Source: Fodinibius salicampi
GTDB lineage: Bacteria > Bacteroidota > Rhodothermia > Balneolales > Balneolaceae
NCBI RefSeq assembly: GCF_039545095.1
Contig: NZ_BAABRS010000001.1
Coordinates: 1,736,001 to 1,800,000, forward strand
Direction: 5' to 3'
DNA: 64,000 nt
The position numbers and the translations under genes are program-made. The notes beneath the pieces were generated by a model, which saw nothing but the letters and a program-made list of their open reading frames with translations, was not told where the DNA came from and did not search any database. Shown here piece by piece: positions 9,682-18,300 of this stretch. Positions within the stretch are counted from its first letter, which is position 1. Every line of letters begins with the position of its first letter.

Positions 9682-10722
9682 TTATTTATAATCAATCGGT
9701 TTAAGCCCCTTGATAAATTCCCCAAAGCCAAATTTTGTTGGCGTATATTCTCCAATAATATCGACATTGGCTTTTTCGGGAATCTCTTCTTCCATTTCAA
9801 GTGCCCAGTAACAAGCATTGACCAAAAGCCTCCGGAAACCTTCACTTTCCAGGTCTTGTGATGAACCCATGGTTGTGGTGAAAACCTTTCCGGTATTTCC
9901 CTGTTCCGAAGTATACGTTTTTGTCCAGGCCACAGGCATTATTGATTTTTTCCAATTGAGAGGAGCCTCAGGGGTCATCCCGTTTGTTGATTGTCCCCAT
10001 ACAAGCACTTCCACATCACCTTCAAGTTCTCTGGTTCCATATACATCCGTAGGCCCCCAAATATCGGATACACCCCTTATAACCGGATGATCATTTCGCT
10101 CCTTAATCCCATCAATTAAGCCCCTGGTTCCCTCACTTCCATGCTCTCCGTGGTGATCTATCCAGGTTTCTCCGAGAATCTGTCTTCCAAATCCACCTTC
10201 CCAGCCGGGAATGTCACTATTATAGGAATACTTTGCATATTCACTTTCCGAGTCTTCTGAGTAGGCAAACGCATGCGTTGCCGTTCGCAACCCTATGATG
10301 GGTTTACCGGATTGCAGATACTCATCAATATATTTCATCTGTTCGTCCGGCAATTCACGGAAGCGGGTAAAAATCACCATAAGATCAGCAGATTCAAGAT
10401 TTTCCAAACCCGGAATATTGTTTTGATAATCTGGTTTGATTTCACCGCTTTCAGGCTCAATTGCAAAAAGAACGGTAGTTTTAAACCTTTGATGATCCGA
10501 TAAAATTTTGGCCAGCATGGGCAGGGCTTCTTCGGATCGATACTCATCATCCCCGCTTACCAGTACAATATGTTGACCGTTACTCTGGCCTGCGCTCGGT
10601 TCAAACGTAATCCACTGTTCGTTTTCCTGACCATACATATTCTGGATACCGAATAAAGCGGCAACAATCAGAATCACCATAGCCCTGAATATTTTTATAC
10701 TACCGTTTAGAAAAATTTCCAT
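9682..10722 (-). CDS. secreted ThuA domain protein
   Basis: 346-residue ThuA-like protein (a glutamine-amidotransferase-like fold). The family is named from the trehalose-utilisation protein ThuA of rhizobia, where it works with a Gfo/Idh-type dehydrogenase (ThuB) in a 3-keto-sugar route. Residues about 12-32 are a hydrophobic export signal ending Tyr-Gly-Gln. The core has the family's Val-Leu-Val-Ser-Gly-Asp-Asp-Glu-Tyr start and the Gly-Leu-Arg-Thr-Ala-Thr-His-Ala-Phe segment. A segment near residue 195 (His-His-Gly-Glu-His-Gly-Ser-Glu) resembles the His-rich loop of the family. It sits between the 2-hydroxyacid dehydrogenase and the SGNH-cytochrome gene on the same strand. ThuA beside Gfo/Idh, sugar isomerases and PVC cytochromes is a frequent association in Bacteroidota and planctomycetes. 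Confidence 0.85.
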   Translation of the reverse strand: MEIFLNGSIKIFRAMVILIVAALFGIQNMYGQENEQWITFEPSAGQSNGQHIVLVSGDDEYRSEEALPMLAKILSDHQRFKTTVLFAIEPESGEIKPDYQNNIPGLENLESADLMVIFTRFRELPDEQMKYIDEYLQSGKPIIGLRTATHAFAYSEDSESEYAKYSYNSDIPGWEGGFGRQILGETWIDHHGEHGSEGTRGLIDGIKERNDHPVIRGVSDIWGPTDVYGTRELEGDVEVLVWGQSTNGMTPEAPLNWKKSIMPVAWTKTYTSEQGNTGKVFTTTMGSSQDLESEGFRRLLVNACYWALEMEEEIPEKANVDIIGEYTPTKFGFGEFIKGLKPIDYK

Positions 10723-10803
10723 TCTTATTTTTTTAAATCAAGTTCAAATTTTAACTCGGGACAATTACATAGATCCATGAAATTTTAAACACTCCATGGA
10801 TCC

Positions 10804-11760
10804 CTATTTACTATTCAATTCATTTCTGTTAAAAACTGATTCCGGATCGGGTGTTGATCCATTGAGAACTGCAATCACATTTTGAACCGTGGAGACACAC
10901 ATATTCCGGTATGTGGTAGATGTAAGGCTCCCTGTATGCGGTGTAATCAGAGTTTTTGGATGATTCACAAGGGAGTGATTGCTATCCGGGGGCTCTACAG
11001 AAAGAACATCAGCAGCAAAACCTGAGATTTTTCCGCTGTCCAATGCCTTTAAAAGAGCCGTTTCATCGATAATGGGCCCCCTTGCCGTATTGATAAGCCA
11101 AGCATCCGGTTTCATCAGGTTGAGCTGTTTTTCCCCTACCATTTTTTTGGTCTCATCAAGAAGCGGTACATGAACGGTCACTACATCTGCCTGTTTGAAA
11201 ACACTTTCCATTGTGCAACTTTCATATTCCGATTGAACAGGAAATTTATCCCAGTACACCACTTTCATTCCAAAAGCATCTCCCAGTTTTGCCACCCGCC
11301 GGCCTATATTTCCCATTCCCAAAATACCGAGTGTTTTGTCCCTCAGTTCATCCCCGCTGTATTGATTCCGCCAGCTCCAGTCACCGTTTTTGACGCGCTC
11401 AACAGAATTCCATACATCCCGGATTCCCATCAACATAAGGGTTAAGGCATGTTCGGCTATAGTTGATGAGTTGGAGCCAGGTGCGTTAATAACTTTGATT
11501 CCCCGTCTTGTAGCTTCACCAACATCCACATTATCAAGACCAACACCACAGCGTGCCACAACCTCAAGTTCGGGGCAGGCATCCATTAACTCCCGGTTTA
11601 CCTGGCCTTTACCCCTTGTAACAACCGAATGAATGGTTGCATTTTTGGCAATTTCAACCGGATTCATACTCTGAAAAGCCTCATGTACAGTTGTGTTTTC
11701 GCGCAACAGCGTATCCGCCTCTGAGGCAATGGTTTCAAGTAGAAGCACGTTTTTTTTCAT
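10804..11760 (-). CDS. D-isomer 2-hydroxyacid dehydrogenase (SerA-like)
   Basis: 318-residue NAD-dependent D-2-hydroxyacid dehydrogenase, most like the catalytic part of phosphoglycerate dehydrogenase or the C-terminal-binding-protein group, without an ACT tail. The NAD loop reads Gly-Met-Gly-Asn-Ile-Gly. The catalytic trio is visible as Arg in Asn-Thr-Ala-Arg-Gly-Pro, Glu in Leu-Ser-Val-Glu-Pro-Pro and His in Thr-Pro-His-Thr-Gly-Ser. It lies among sugar-acid genes, so reduction or oxidation of a 2-keto or 2-hydroxy sugar acid is more likely than serine synthesis; that is inference from context. It is cytoplasmic, with no signal peptide. The ATG at 11758-11760 follows a 104-bp gap after the VOC gene. 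Confidence 0.86.
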   Translation of the reverse strand: MKKNVLLLETIASEADTLLRENTTVHEAFQSMNPVEIAKNATIHSVVTRGKGQVNRELMDACPELEVVARCGVGLDNVDVGEATRRGIKVINAPGSNSSTIAEHALTLMLMGIRDVWNSVERVKNGDWSWRNQYSGDELRDKTLGILGMGNIGRRVAKLGDAFGMKVVYWDKFPVQSEYESCTMESVFKQADVVTVHVPLLDETKKMVGEKQLNLMKPDAWLINTARGPIIDETALLKALDSGKISGFAADVLSVEPPDSNHSLVNHPKTLITPHTGSLTSTTYRNMCVSTVQNVIAVLNGSTPDPESVFNRNELNSK

Positions 11761-11864
11761 GGACTAAAATTTAAATTCAGTTAAGTATTACACAGTCGAT
11801 AAGTATCATTTCGCTTTGCCTCGTTATTGAACGCCTATAAAGATGAAACGGCAGATCAAATTGG

Positions 11865-12368
11865 CTATTTTTTCTTTTTTTTGCTGCCGTGATAAAGCGA
11901 TGCATCATCACTTTTATACCCCCGGTAATCCTCACGGTTGGATTTATAAAGTCCTTCTTCATAGAGTTCATCTTTTAAAATAGACTCATCAATCTCAGCA
12001 TCCGGATGGGAGGATAACTCTACGAGATTCCCTGCGGGATCACGTACAAACATCTGCATAGCACCATCGGGTAACTTTCTCACTTTGCCCCAAGGCTCGA
12101 TATCAATCGCCTCTAACTCTTTCATACGTTTAAACAAGGAATTAAAATCATTTACCTGCATGCATACGTGCCCCCGGAAAGAGGGAGTATCTTCCCACTC
12201 GGAAAGATGAAGCTGTTGTTCATCGTTGATATCAAAAAACAAAACCGGGTAATCAAAATTGAAAGCAGGCAGCGGATCGAGGCCCAGCTCATTTTCATAA
12301 AATTCACCTGCTTCTTCCAGGTTATCTACAATAAGTGTTACATGGTTGATTTTAACGGCGCGTGCCAT
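11865..12368 (-). CDS. VOC-family (glyoxalase/dioxygenase fold) protein
   Basis: 167-residue cytoplasmic member of the vicinal-oxygen-chelate superfamily. I place the start at the ATG at 12366-12368 (Met-Ala-Arg-Ala-Val-Lys-Ile); a TTG 24 bp further upstream would add eight residues but is less likely. Likely metal ligands are His in Ile-Asn-His-Val-Thr-Leu-Ile-Val, His in Leu-His-Leu-Ser-Glu, His in Arg-Gly-His-Val-Cys, and Glu in Asn-Leu-Val-Glu-Leu. The fold catalyses isomerisations, lyase or ring-opening reactions, and the exact reaction cannot be read here. The last residues are a Lys-rich tail ending in five lysines. It lies between the enolase-superfamily dehydratase and the hydroxyacid dehydrogenase, which suggests work on a sugar-acid intermediate. 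Confidence 0.82.
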   Translation of the reverse strand: MARAVKINHVTLIVDNLEEAGEFYENELGLDPLPAFNFDYPVLFFDINDEQQLHLSEWEDTPSFRGHVCMQVNDFNSLFKRMKELEAIDIEPWGKVRKLPDGAMQMFVRDPAGNLVELSSHPDAEIDESILKDELYEEGLYKSNREDYRGYKSDDASLYHGSKKKKK

Positions 12369-12496
12369 AATGGTCAGTTTTTCAGGGTTCAAGTTTCAAA
12401 GTATAGGTTGTCATAGTGAATAACCACTTTAACAGTGTTTCCCCTTCAAAAAGGAGAGAGTTCTTTTTGTTATTTTAAATTCAAACTCACTTTAAT

Positions 12497-13663
12497 TTAA
12501 ACTTTTTGTTTATAATCCTTAACAAAATCCCAGTTTGGTGTGACGCCCAAACCGGGTGCATCAGGAGCTTTTATCCATCCATTTTCAACTGGTATATTTT
12601 CGTTAATCAACTCATACATCATGGGATTGCCTCCCAGGGAAAATTCAATAACCGTAGCGGAAGGGCTTGCAAATGCAACCGTAGCACCCGCCATAAACGA
12701 AAAAGCAGAGCCCCAGCAGTGGGGTGCGAGTTCCAGCTGCCACGCCTGTGCAAGGTGTCCCACCCGCATCGCTTCAGAGATTCCACCGATGATCGCCGCA
12801 TCCGGCTGAACAACATCAATCGCACGATGATTAATCAGTCCGCGGACATCAAAGCAGGTGTACTCGCTTTCGCCGGCAGCAATGGGAATCGATGTTGATG
12901 AACGAACCTCAGCGGTACCCACGGGGTTATCCGGGCTTACCGGTTCTTCAAACCAGTATAAATCAGAATCTTCAACTCCCCGGCAAAACTGTTTGGCTTC
13001 GGGCACACTGTAGGTACCGTGTGCATCCGCCATAATCTTAGTATCAGGTCCCAGGGCCTCGCGTGCAGCTTTCACCCTGGCAATACTCTTTGCAACTGTA
13101 TCATCCATCACTCCAACCCGCATTTTCACCCCGTCAAACCCCTTGGAAACGTACCCGGAAAGTTGTTCGCCAATTCCATCAATATCCTCCCAGCCACCGC
13201 TTGCATATGCGGGCATTCGTTCCCGGCAGGATCCCCCGAGCAGCTCAACAACCGGCACATTCAGTTCCTTCCCCTTTAAATCCCAGAGGGCCATATCCAC
13301 ACCGCTGATCGCTGATATTGTGAGCCCCCTTCTCCCCAGTATTGGAAATTTCCGACCTCTCGCCAAAGCGTAGTGATCGCGCGTTCCGCTGTAAAGCTGT
13401 TCCCATATCCGCGTAATATTTCGCGCATCCTGTCCAACCAATGCAGGTTTCAGTTCATTTTCTATACAGCTCACAATGGAAGCGCACACCCCGGAGGAAC
13501 CGACAGCCGCTTTAGCCTCACCAAAACCCTGCATACCCTCTTCAGTGGTTACAACAACCAGAGTCATATCAAAGTGCGTGAGCAATCCATAGTCGGACCG
13601 GTGTTGTTTTGCTTGCTGAATCGGGCATCGAAGCCAAAAAGCTTCTACATTTTCTATAATCAT
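12497..13663 (-). CDS. enolase-superfamily acid-sugar dehydratase (mandelate racemase-like)
   Basis: 388-residue mandelate-racemase/muconate-lactonising-type enzyme, Mg-dependent, probably dehydrating an aldonic or uronic acid to a 2-keto-3-deoxy acid. The base motif is Lys180-Met-Arg182. Metal ligands are Asp213 (Ala-Asp-Ala-His-Gly), Glu239 (Trp-Phe-Glu-Glu-Pro) and Glu265 (Ala-Gly-Glu-Ser). The acid-side His is His315 in Ala-Pro-His-Cys-Trp-Gly. A K-x-R motif with a distal His places it among acid-sugar dehydratases rather than muconate cycloisomerases. Substrate specificity is not predictable by eye. It is flanked by a sugar isomerase upstream and a VOC protein and 2-hydroxyacid dehydrogenase downstream, which fits a sugar-acid pathway. 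Confidence 0.86.
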   Translation of the reverse strand: MIIENVEAFWLRCPIQQAKQHRSDYGLLTHFDMTLVVVTTEEGMQGFGEAKAAVGSSGVCASIVSCIENELKPALVGQDARNITRIWEQLYSGTRDHYALARGRKFPILGRRGLTISAISGVDMALWDLKGKELNVPVVELLGGSCRERMPAYASGGWEDIDGIGEQLSGYVSKGFDGVKMRVGVMDDTVAKSIARVKAAREALGPDTKIMADAHGTYSVPEAKQFCRGVEDSDLYWFEEPVSPDNPVGTAEVRSSTSIPIAAGESEYTCFDVRGLINHRAIDVVQPDAAIIGGISEAMRVGHLAQAWQLELAPHCWGSAFSFMAGATVAFASPSATVIEFSLGGNPMMYELINENIPVENGWIKAPDAPGLGVTPNWDFVKDYKQKV

Positions 13664-13899
13664 GAGTTATTTCGCGGTTGAATATTGAATATTTAGTTTT
13701 GTAGTTCCCCTCTTGAGAGGGGACAGATTACACAGCGTGTAGCGAATCTATCAAGTATGTTGAACTTGCCCTTTTTCGGCCAGTTGGTAAAAGGGGTTTT
13801 CCTTCACCTGACACTCCTTGCCTCACTATTCCCCTCCCCGAATAGTCGGGAAGCAAGCGCAAGGGGATGTTTTTTACCTTCTTAGTAAAGTTCACACAA

Positions 13900-14790
13900 C
13901 TATTCATTAATGAACGGCAAAAGCTTTTCAGCCGACCTGCGGGTCAGCTCCGTATAGAACTCTTCAGAAACAGATGTACTGCCATGATCTTCAATAAACT
14001 TTTTCTGTTCGGCACTCAGTCCATCAGGCTTCTCATCAATAGAGTTTATATACTGATTTGCGGGAGTGCGGTCAACCGGGGCGCAAAACTCAACGGAAAT
14101 AGCCCCGTTAAATCCGGCTTCTTTTACCGTATCCATAATCTTGGGCCAGTTTAATTTACCCATTCCCGGTGCCATACGGTTATTATCCGCAACATGAATA
14201 CCATTGATTCTTCCCTTTGCCCGGAGAATCGCGTCATAGATATTGTCTTCTTCAATATTCATGTGAAAAACATCCAGGCAAACACCGCAGTTGGGTCCCA
14301 CCTCTTTTGCAAGAGCAAGGGCTTGATCGCCCCTGTTGATAAAGTAGGTTTCAAACCGGTTAATGGGTTCAATGCCAATAAGAATTTCCTGTGTTTCTGC
14401 ATAATCATAAATTTCTTTCATGGATGTAACAGCCCATTCCCATTCCTCATCCGGGCGGCCATCCGGAACCAGCTTGCCAACCGTACCGGGTACAACAGAT
14501 ACCATGGTACCGTTCAGCTCTTTTACCATTTTAACAACATCCTTTACATACTGAATGGACATTGCACGCTGCTCTTCATCAGCAGCAAGCAAATTTCTCT
14601 CCTCCATCATCAGGGTGACCGATCCCCAGCAGCCTAAGCCGTGGTCTTTTATCAACTTGCTGATTTTTTGAGTGTCATACTTTTCCGGTTCACCGGAAAT
14701 TTCCAGTTTCTGATAGCCGAGACAGGCAATTCGTTCGATTGTGGTTTCAATCGGTTCGGCACGCATCCAGTTATGTATCGCAAGTTCCAT
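13900..14790 (-). CDS. TIM-barrel sugar isomerase/epimerase
   Basis: Xylose-isomerase-like TIM barrel of the hydroxypyruvate isomerase and D-tagatose/psicose 3-epimerase group. I choose the ATG at 14788-14790 (Met-Glu-Leu-Ala-Ile-His-Asn-Trp), giving 296 residues; a TTG at 14835 would add 15 residues with no family likeness. Expected metal ligands are Glu141 (Ile-Glu-Pro-Ile-Asn-Arg), Asp173 and His176 (Leu-Asp-Val-Phe-His-Met-Asn) and Glu234 (Ser-Val-Glu-Phe), with His199 near the active site. It has no signal peptide and is cytoplasmic. The downstream gap of 236 bp before the dehydratase gene holds short palindromes. Proteins of this type are regular partners of Gfo/Idh oxidoreductases in keto-sugar metabolism. 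Confidence 0.85.
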   Translation of the reverse strand: MELAIHNWMRAEPIETTIERIACLGYQKLEISGEPEKYDTQKISKLIKDHGLGCWGSVTLMMEERNLLAADEEQRAMSIQYVKDVVKMVKELNGTMVSVVPGTVGKLVPDGRPDEEWEWAVTSMKEIYDYAETQEILIGIEPINRFETYFINRGDQALALAKEVGPNCGVCLDVFHMNIEEDNIYDAILRAKGRINGIHVADNNRMAPGMGKLNWPKIMDTVKEAGFNGAISVEFCAPVDRTPANQYINSIDEKPDGLSAEQKKFIEDHGSTSVSEEFYTELTRRSAEKLLPFINE

Positions 14791-15050
14791 AAGTAAAGAA
14801 TTCTTTAAATATTTTGTATTCGGTTGGAGCTCCAAATCAGTAGCGAAACTGCTTTGATGAACAGTTCGCAGAAAAAGTGCAGAAATGCTACTGGTTTGTC
14901 AAAGTTTTTTTTCTATAAGCATCTATCATAACATGACTTCGATATTTTAATGTAATATTGAACGACTGTTTCGACCACTTTTGATCGTAATGGAGTCGAA
15001 ACTTATACTTCGACAGTAGATTAATCTACTCTTTGCTACCCCTGAAGTTA

Positions 15051-16379
15051 TCAAACTTCAGGCAGTTTCCAGGGTTTCCTGTATTCCGGTATGATATATT
15101 CATTGGCTTTTTCACTGTTTGTGAAGCGCATGTTTTCATCATCCCACTCCAACAGATGCTCACCCACTCTCCCAGAAATATTCGCAATATGAGCATGTAC
15201 GGCAGCCGCATAGCCCATTTCGGGGGTACAACGGGGGGGTTCTCTGCTTTGTATACAGTCCAGAAAATTTCTGACATGATGGTCATGGGCGTCACTAATA
15301 TTACTCAGACTCCTGGCTGCCGTTTTGTGGGATTCCGTATTGTTATCATATTCGGGATACAATTTATAACCCGCTCTGTCTGCAACCATTGTCCCCTTGT
15401 CACCTATAAAAGCCACTCCGTAAGGTTTCCCCCAAGGACCTTCCTGCACTCCGCCATTCATATCAAAATTAATGACATAATTCTTTTTCGGATATGTAAC
15501 ATTCATCGTGTCGAACGTATCACGCATGCCGGTTTGATTCGAATTATTGCCAGCATAGGTTATTACTCTCTCCGGTCCTCCCAACAGATCATCAGACCAT
15601 AACCCCATATCAATCAAATGCACGCCCCAGTCTGAAAAGAGTCCGCCGCCGTAATCCCAAAAGTGTCTCCACGAACCGTGAAAGCGTGCCCTGTTAAATG
15701 GTCGTTTGGGGGCGGGGCCCAACCAGAAATCATAATCCACACCTTCAGGGACTGAGCTGTCTTCGACAGGTGTGGCACCTATTCCATAATTGAAATTGGC
15801 CCATATATTTACTTTACGGAGTCGACCGATATCTCCGGATTTTATTATTTCCATGGTTTCATTGAACCCTTCGTTGCTTCGCTGCTGTTGACCAACCTGT
15901 ACCACCCGACTATAATGGTTGGCAGCCCGTACCATGATATCACACTCGCCGATCGTGTTGGCCAGTGGTTTTTCAACATAGATATCTTTACCGGCCTGAC
16001 ATGCATAGACAAATATCAGGCAATGCCAGTGGTCGGGAGTGCCAATTATTACAGCATCGATATCCTGCTGCTCGAGCAATTTTCTGAAATCGCGGTACAA
16101 TTTGGGATTTTGTCCGTAAGCCTCTTTAACATCTTTGGCACGTTCATGGAGCACGTTCTCATCCACATCACACAAAGCGACACAGTTTACCCCCTCATTG
16201 TTGAGATGATGCCTCAAAATATTAAACCCGTGATTCCGGCATCCAATCAGTGCAACATTTATTTGATCACTCGGTGCAATATTCGCTCCCCAAACGGAAG
16301 ATGGTAGTATGGAAAACATGCCAATTCCGCCGGCTGAAATAGCAGCATTCTTTATAAACTTTCTGCGATTCTGACTCAT
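15051..16379 (-). CDS. Tat-exported Gfo/Idh/MocA-family oxidoreductase
   Basis: 442-residue NAD(P)-binding oxidoreductase. The N-terminus Asn-Arg-Arg-Lys-Phe-Ile-Lys followed by a glycine-rich hydrophobic stretch is a twin-arginine signal, so it should be exported with its cofactor bound. The Rossmann start is Val-Ala-Leu-Ile-Gly-Cys-Arg-Asn-His-Gly. Glu-Lys-Pro-Leu-Ala carries the family's catalytic Lys, and Thr-Pro-Asp-His-Trp-His is typical of the exported subgroup in Bacteroidota. Family members oxidise or epimerise sugar hydroxyls, including C3 of glucosides, or use NAD catalytically in glycoside cleavage. Its upstream side is a 405-bp gap, so it may start its own transcript with the sugar isomerase and dehydratase genes downstream. 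Confidence 0.88.
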   Translation of the reverse strand: MSQNRRKFIKNAAISAGGIGMFSILPSSVWGANIAPSDQINVALIGCRNHGFNILRHHLNNEGVNCVALCDVDENVLHERAKDVKEAYGQNPKLYRDFRKLLEQQDIDAVIIGTPDHWHCLIFVYACQAGKDIYVEKPLANTIGECDIMVRAANHYSRVVQVGQQQRSNEGFNETMEIIKSGDIGRLRKVNIWANFNYGIGATPVEDSSVPEGVDYDFWLGPAPKRPFNRARFHGSWRHFWDYGGGLFSDWGVHLIDMGLWSDDLLGGPERVITYAGNNSNQTGMRDTFDTMNVTYPKKNYVINFDMNGGVQEGPWGKPYGVAFIGDKGTMVADRAGYKLYPEYDNNTESHKTAARSLSNISDAHDHHVRNFLDCIQSREPPRCTPEMGYAAAVHAHIANISGRVGEHLLEWDDENMRFTNSEKANEYIIPEYRKPWKLPEV

Positions 16380-16784
16380 TTTTTCCTGTTTTTAATGTTA
16401 TGGCAATGGTGTTTAACCTGTTGCTATTACTCCATTAGTAAAAAAGCTGTAAGGGTAGATATCAATGCTATTCCTATAGACATGTAAATATTTTTTTGGC
16501 CTTAAATCTCATTCATAACCCGTCATGCTGCTGGCTGTTGCCAGGGAACCAAGCCATAACAAACCCCATGATTATCTAAATTATCTGTAATTATCAGCAA
16601 TATAATACGTTAGGCTGGAGTAATTCCTTTCGCTATAAATCCGAACAAGCTTTATCCTGATATAAATACTCATTGAAAAAAATCCCTTATCAAAATCCAG
16701 GCATTACCATATTTAATAAATAATATGCGCGATTATTAAATCCAATAATTCTTTATCAGGTATACTTCGTAACTACAGCCGTCA
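16380..16784. other. 405-bp gene-free gap with ATTATC direct repeats
   Basis: No coding sequence, tRNA or clear terminator is visible. The stretch is AT-rich and contains three ATTATC copies at 16571-16576, 16580-16585 and 16590-16595, about one helical turn apart, with further TTATC words at about 16643, 16686 and 16752. It lies upstream of the Gfo/Idh gene on the minus strand and is the largest gap in the catabolic locus, so it probably holds that operon's control region. I could not identify a convincing -7/-33 pair. Confidence 0.4.
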
Positions 16785-18239
16785 TTACCATCCACCGTAG
16801 GGCCACCAGGGATTTTTGTAATAGGGTGATTCAACAATCACCTTCCGCTGTCCATTTTTATAGGTAATCCGGGCCCGGACCCAATGCTCTCCAGCCGGCA
16901 GTTCATAGCCAAATTCATCCAAACTGAAATCAAAGGGAGCTTCCACCGTGGTGATAACTTTATTATTAATAATAAGCTCAACTTTATCTATTGAGATATC
17001 AGAATATTTCTCCTCCTCAATATCTATATTTCCCTTCCCTACTTTTTGATCAAAGTTGATATGCACACGTGGGGTTCCCGGACTGTCTGTAATTCTAGCA
17101 AGCAGGTCGAAGAAATTACGTTTTCGTTCGGATGATATCTGCCAGTTCACCGGCACACTTTGATACCCTTCATTGAATTCATCCCTTTCCTGAGGACGGC
17201 GAAAATCGAAATATCCCCAGGAAGCGTAATTTTTTACACTAGCAACAAAATTATTTCCCTCCTCACCCCAGCCTTGTTCATCAACCCGCCAGGGCTGATC
17301 ATCTTCATTAAAAACTATAGGCATAGGGGAATATACTCCCATCTCCCGCACTTCCCGAATCATTTCAACGATACGCTCAGGATTCTCTACTCCGTTGCCG
17401 TGTAATAAGACATAGTCGGAAGCACCAACGATGTTGGGAGGCGGTACCGAACCTCCCCCCAGGGAAGTACTGACATACAATGAGTGACCATTATGTTCGA
17501 TATTCTTCGCTTGCTCAATGAGTTCATGTACCCGGTCGCACTGGAGAATGGGATGGTCATAACGTATATTACATTCATTATTGATTTCTACAATCACATT
17601 TCTATACCCTTTCTTAAGTATCCATTCAGTTGCATTTTCAACGGCATGTATAACGGCCTGCTCATCCTGCAGGTTTTCATCCTGACCAAAGTAAAAATAG
17701 CCGAGTATGGCGACCATCCCCAGCTCATCAGCCCGGTCGAGAATACGCTCAAGACGGTTCATATAGTCTTCTCTTAGGGATCCGTCGGGAACAAAAGCGG
17801 AATTATCCCACCGCTGCTCTCCACAGTATCCATACGGACAGCCTCCCTGGAGATTAACAGCAATTCCAAGTAACCCGTGTTTTTGCCAAGAAGCCATTGC
17901 ATCGACAAATTCCTGTGTATTTCGGTCCGGATCCCACTCTCTTGTATCAGGGTAAGCCCACTGGCCTCGCGTTTTTGAATTCACATCATCAAATGTTCCC
18001 TGAATTAGTCGGGCATTCATTAACAGTCCCTCGATGGGATACTCCTCTCCGTCGGAAGTAATCCATTTTTGCCCTTCATATGTTGGATTCCCGTTTATAT
18101 GGAATTGTTCGCTTTTAATGGTTACTTCGGTCTGGCGCTCCTGTCCCAGAGCTTGGTCAAAAGCGAAAAAAAGAAATAATACGGTAGTATAAATTAATCC
18201 CTTAGTTATATCCCTGAATCTGTGATTGGAAACATTCAT
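16785..18239 (-). CDS. putative secreted GH-A-like glycoside hydrolase with Ig-like tail
   Basis: 484 residues from the ATG at 18237-18239. An upstream ATG at 18311 would overlap the next gene and push the signal peptide inside the protein, so I reject it. Residues 11-33 form a signal ending Ala-Leu-Gly-Gln. The middle reads as a TIM barrel: Val-Glu-Ile-Asn-Asn-Glu222-Cys-Asn matches the Asn-Glu acid/base strand of clan GH-A, and Ile-Val-Phe-Asn-Glu312-Asp sits where the nucleophile is expected. The last roughly 90 residues look like an Ig-like beta domain ending Pro-Trp-Trp-Pro-Tyr-Gly-Gly-Trp. I do not recognise a named GH family. It is the only apparent glycosidase in the locus. Its start lies 61 bp downstream of the preceding isomerase stop. 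Confidence 0.65.
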   Translation of the reverse strand: MNVSNHRFRDITKGLIYTTVLFLFFAFDQALGQERQTEVTIKSEQFHINGNPTYEGQKWITSDGEEYPIEGLLMNARLIQGTFDDVNSKTRGQWAYPDTREWDPDRNTQEFVDAMASWQKHGLLGIAVNLQGGCPYGYCGEQRWDNSAFVPDGSLREDYMNRLERILDRADELGMVAILGYFYFGQDENLQDEQAVIHAVENATEWILKKGYRNVIVEINNECNIRYDHPILQCDRVHELIEQAKNIEHNGHSLYVSTSLGGGSVPPPNIVGASDYVLLHGNGVENPERIVEMIREVREMGVYSPMPIVFNEDDQPWRVDEQGWGEEGNNFVASVKNYASWGYFDFRRPQERDEFNEGYQSVPVNWQISSERKRNFFDLLARITDSPGTPRVHINFDQKVGKGNIDIEEEKYSDISIDKVELIINNKVITTVEAPFDFSLDEFGYELPAGEHWVRARITYKNGQRKVIVESPYYKNPWWPYGGW

Positions 18240-18300
18240 TATTATTAAACCAGCCTCTTTTTCAAGATTAAAACTATAATATTGTCCCGATTTTTTTGGT

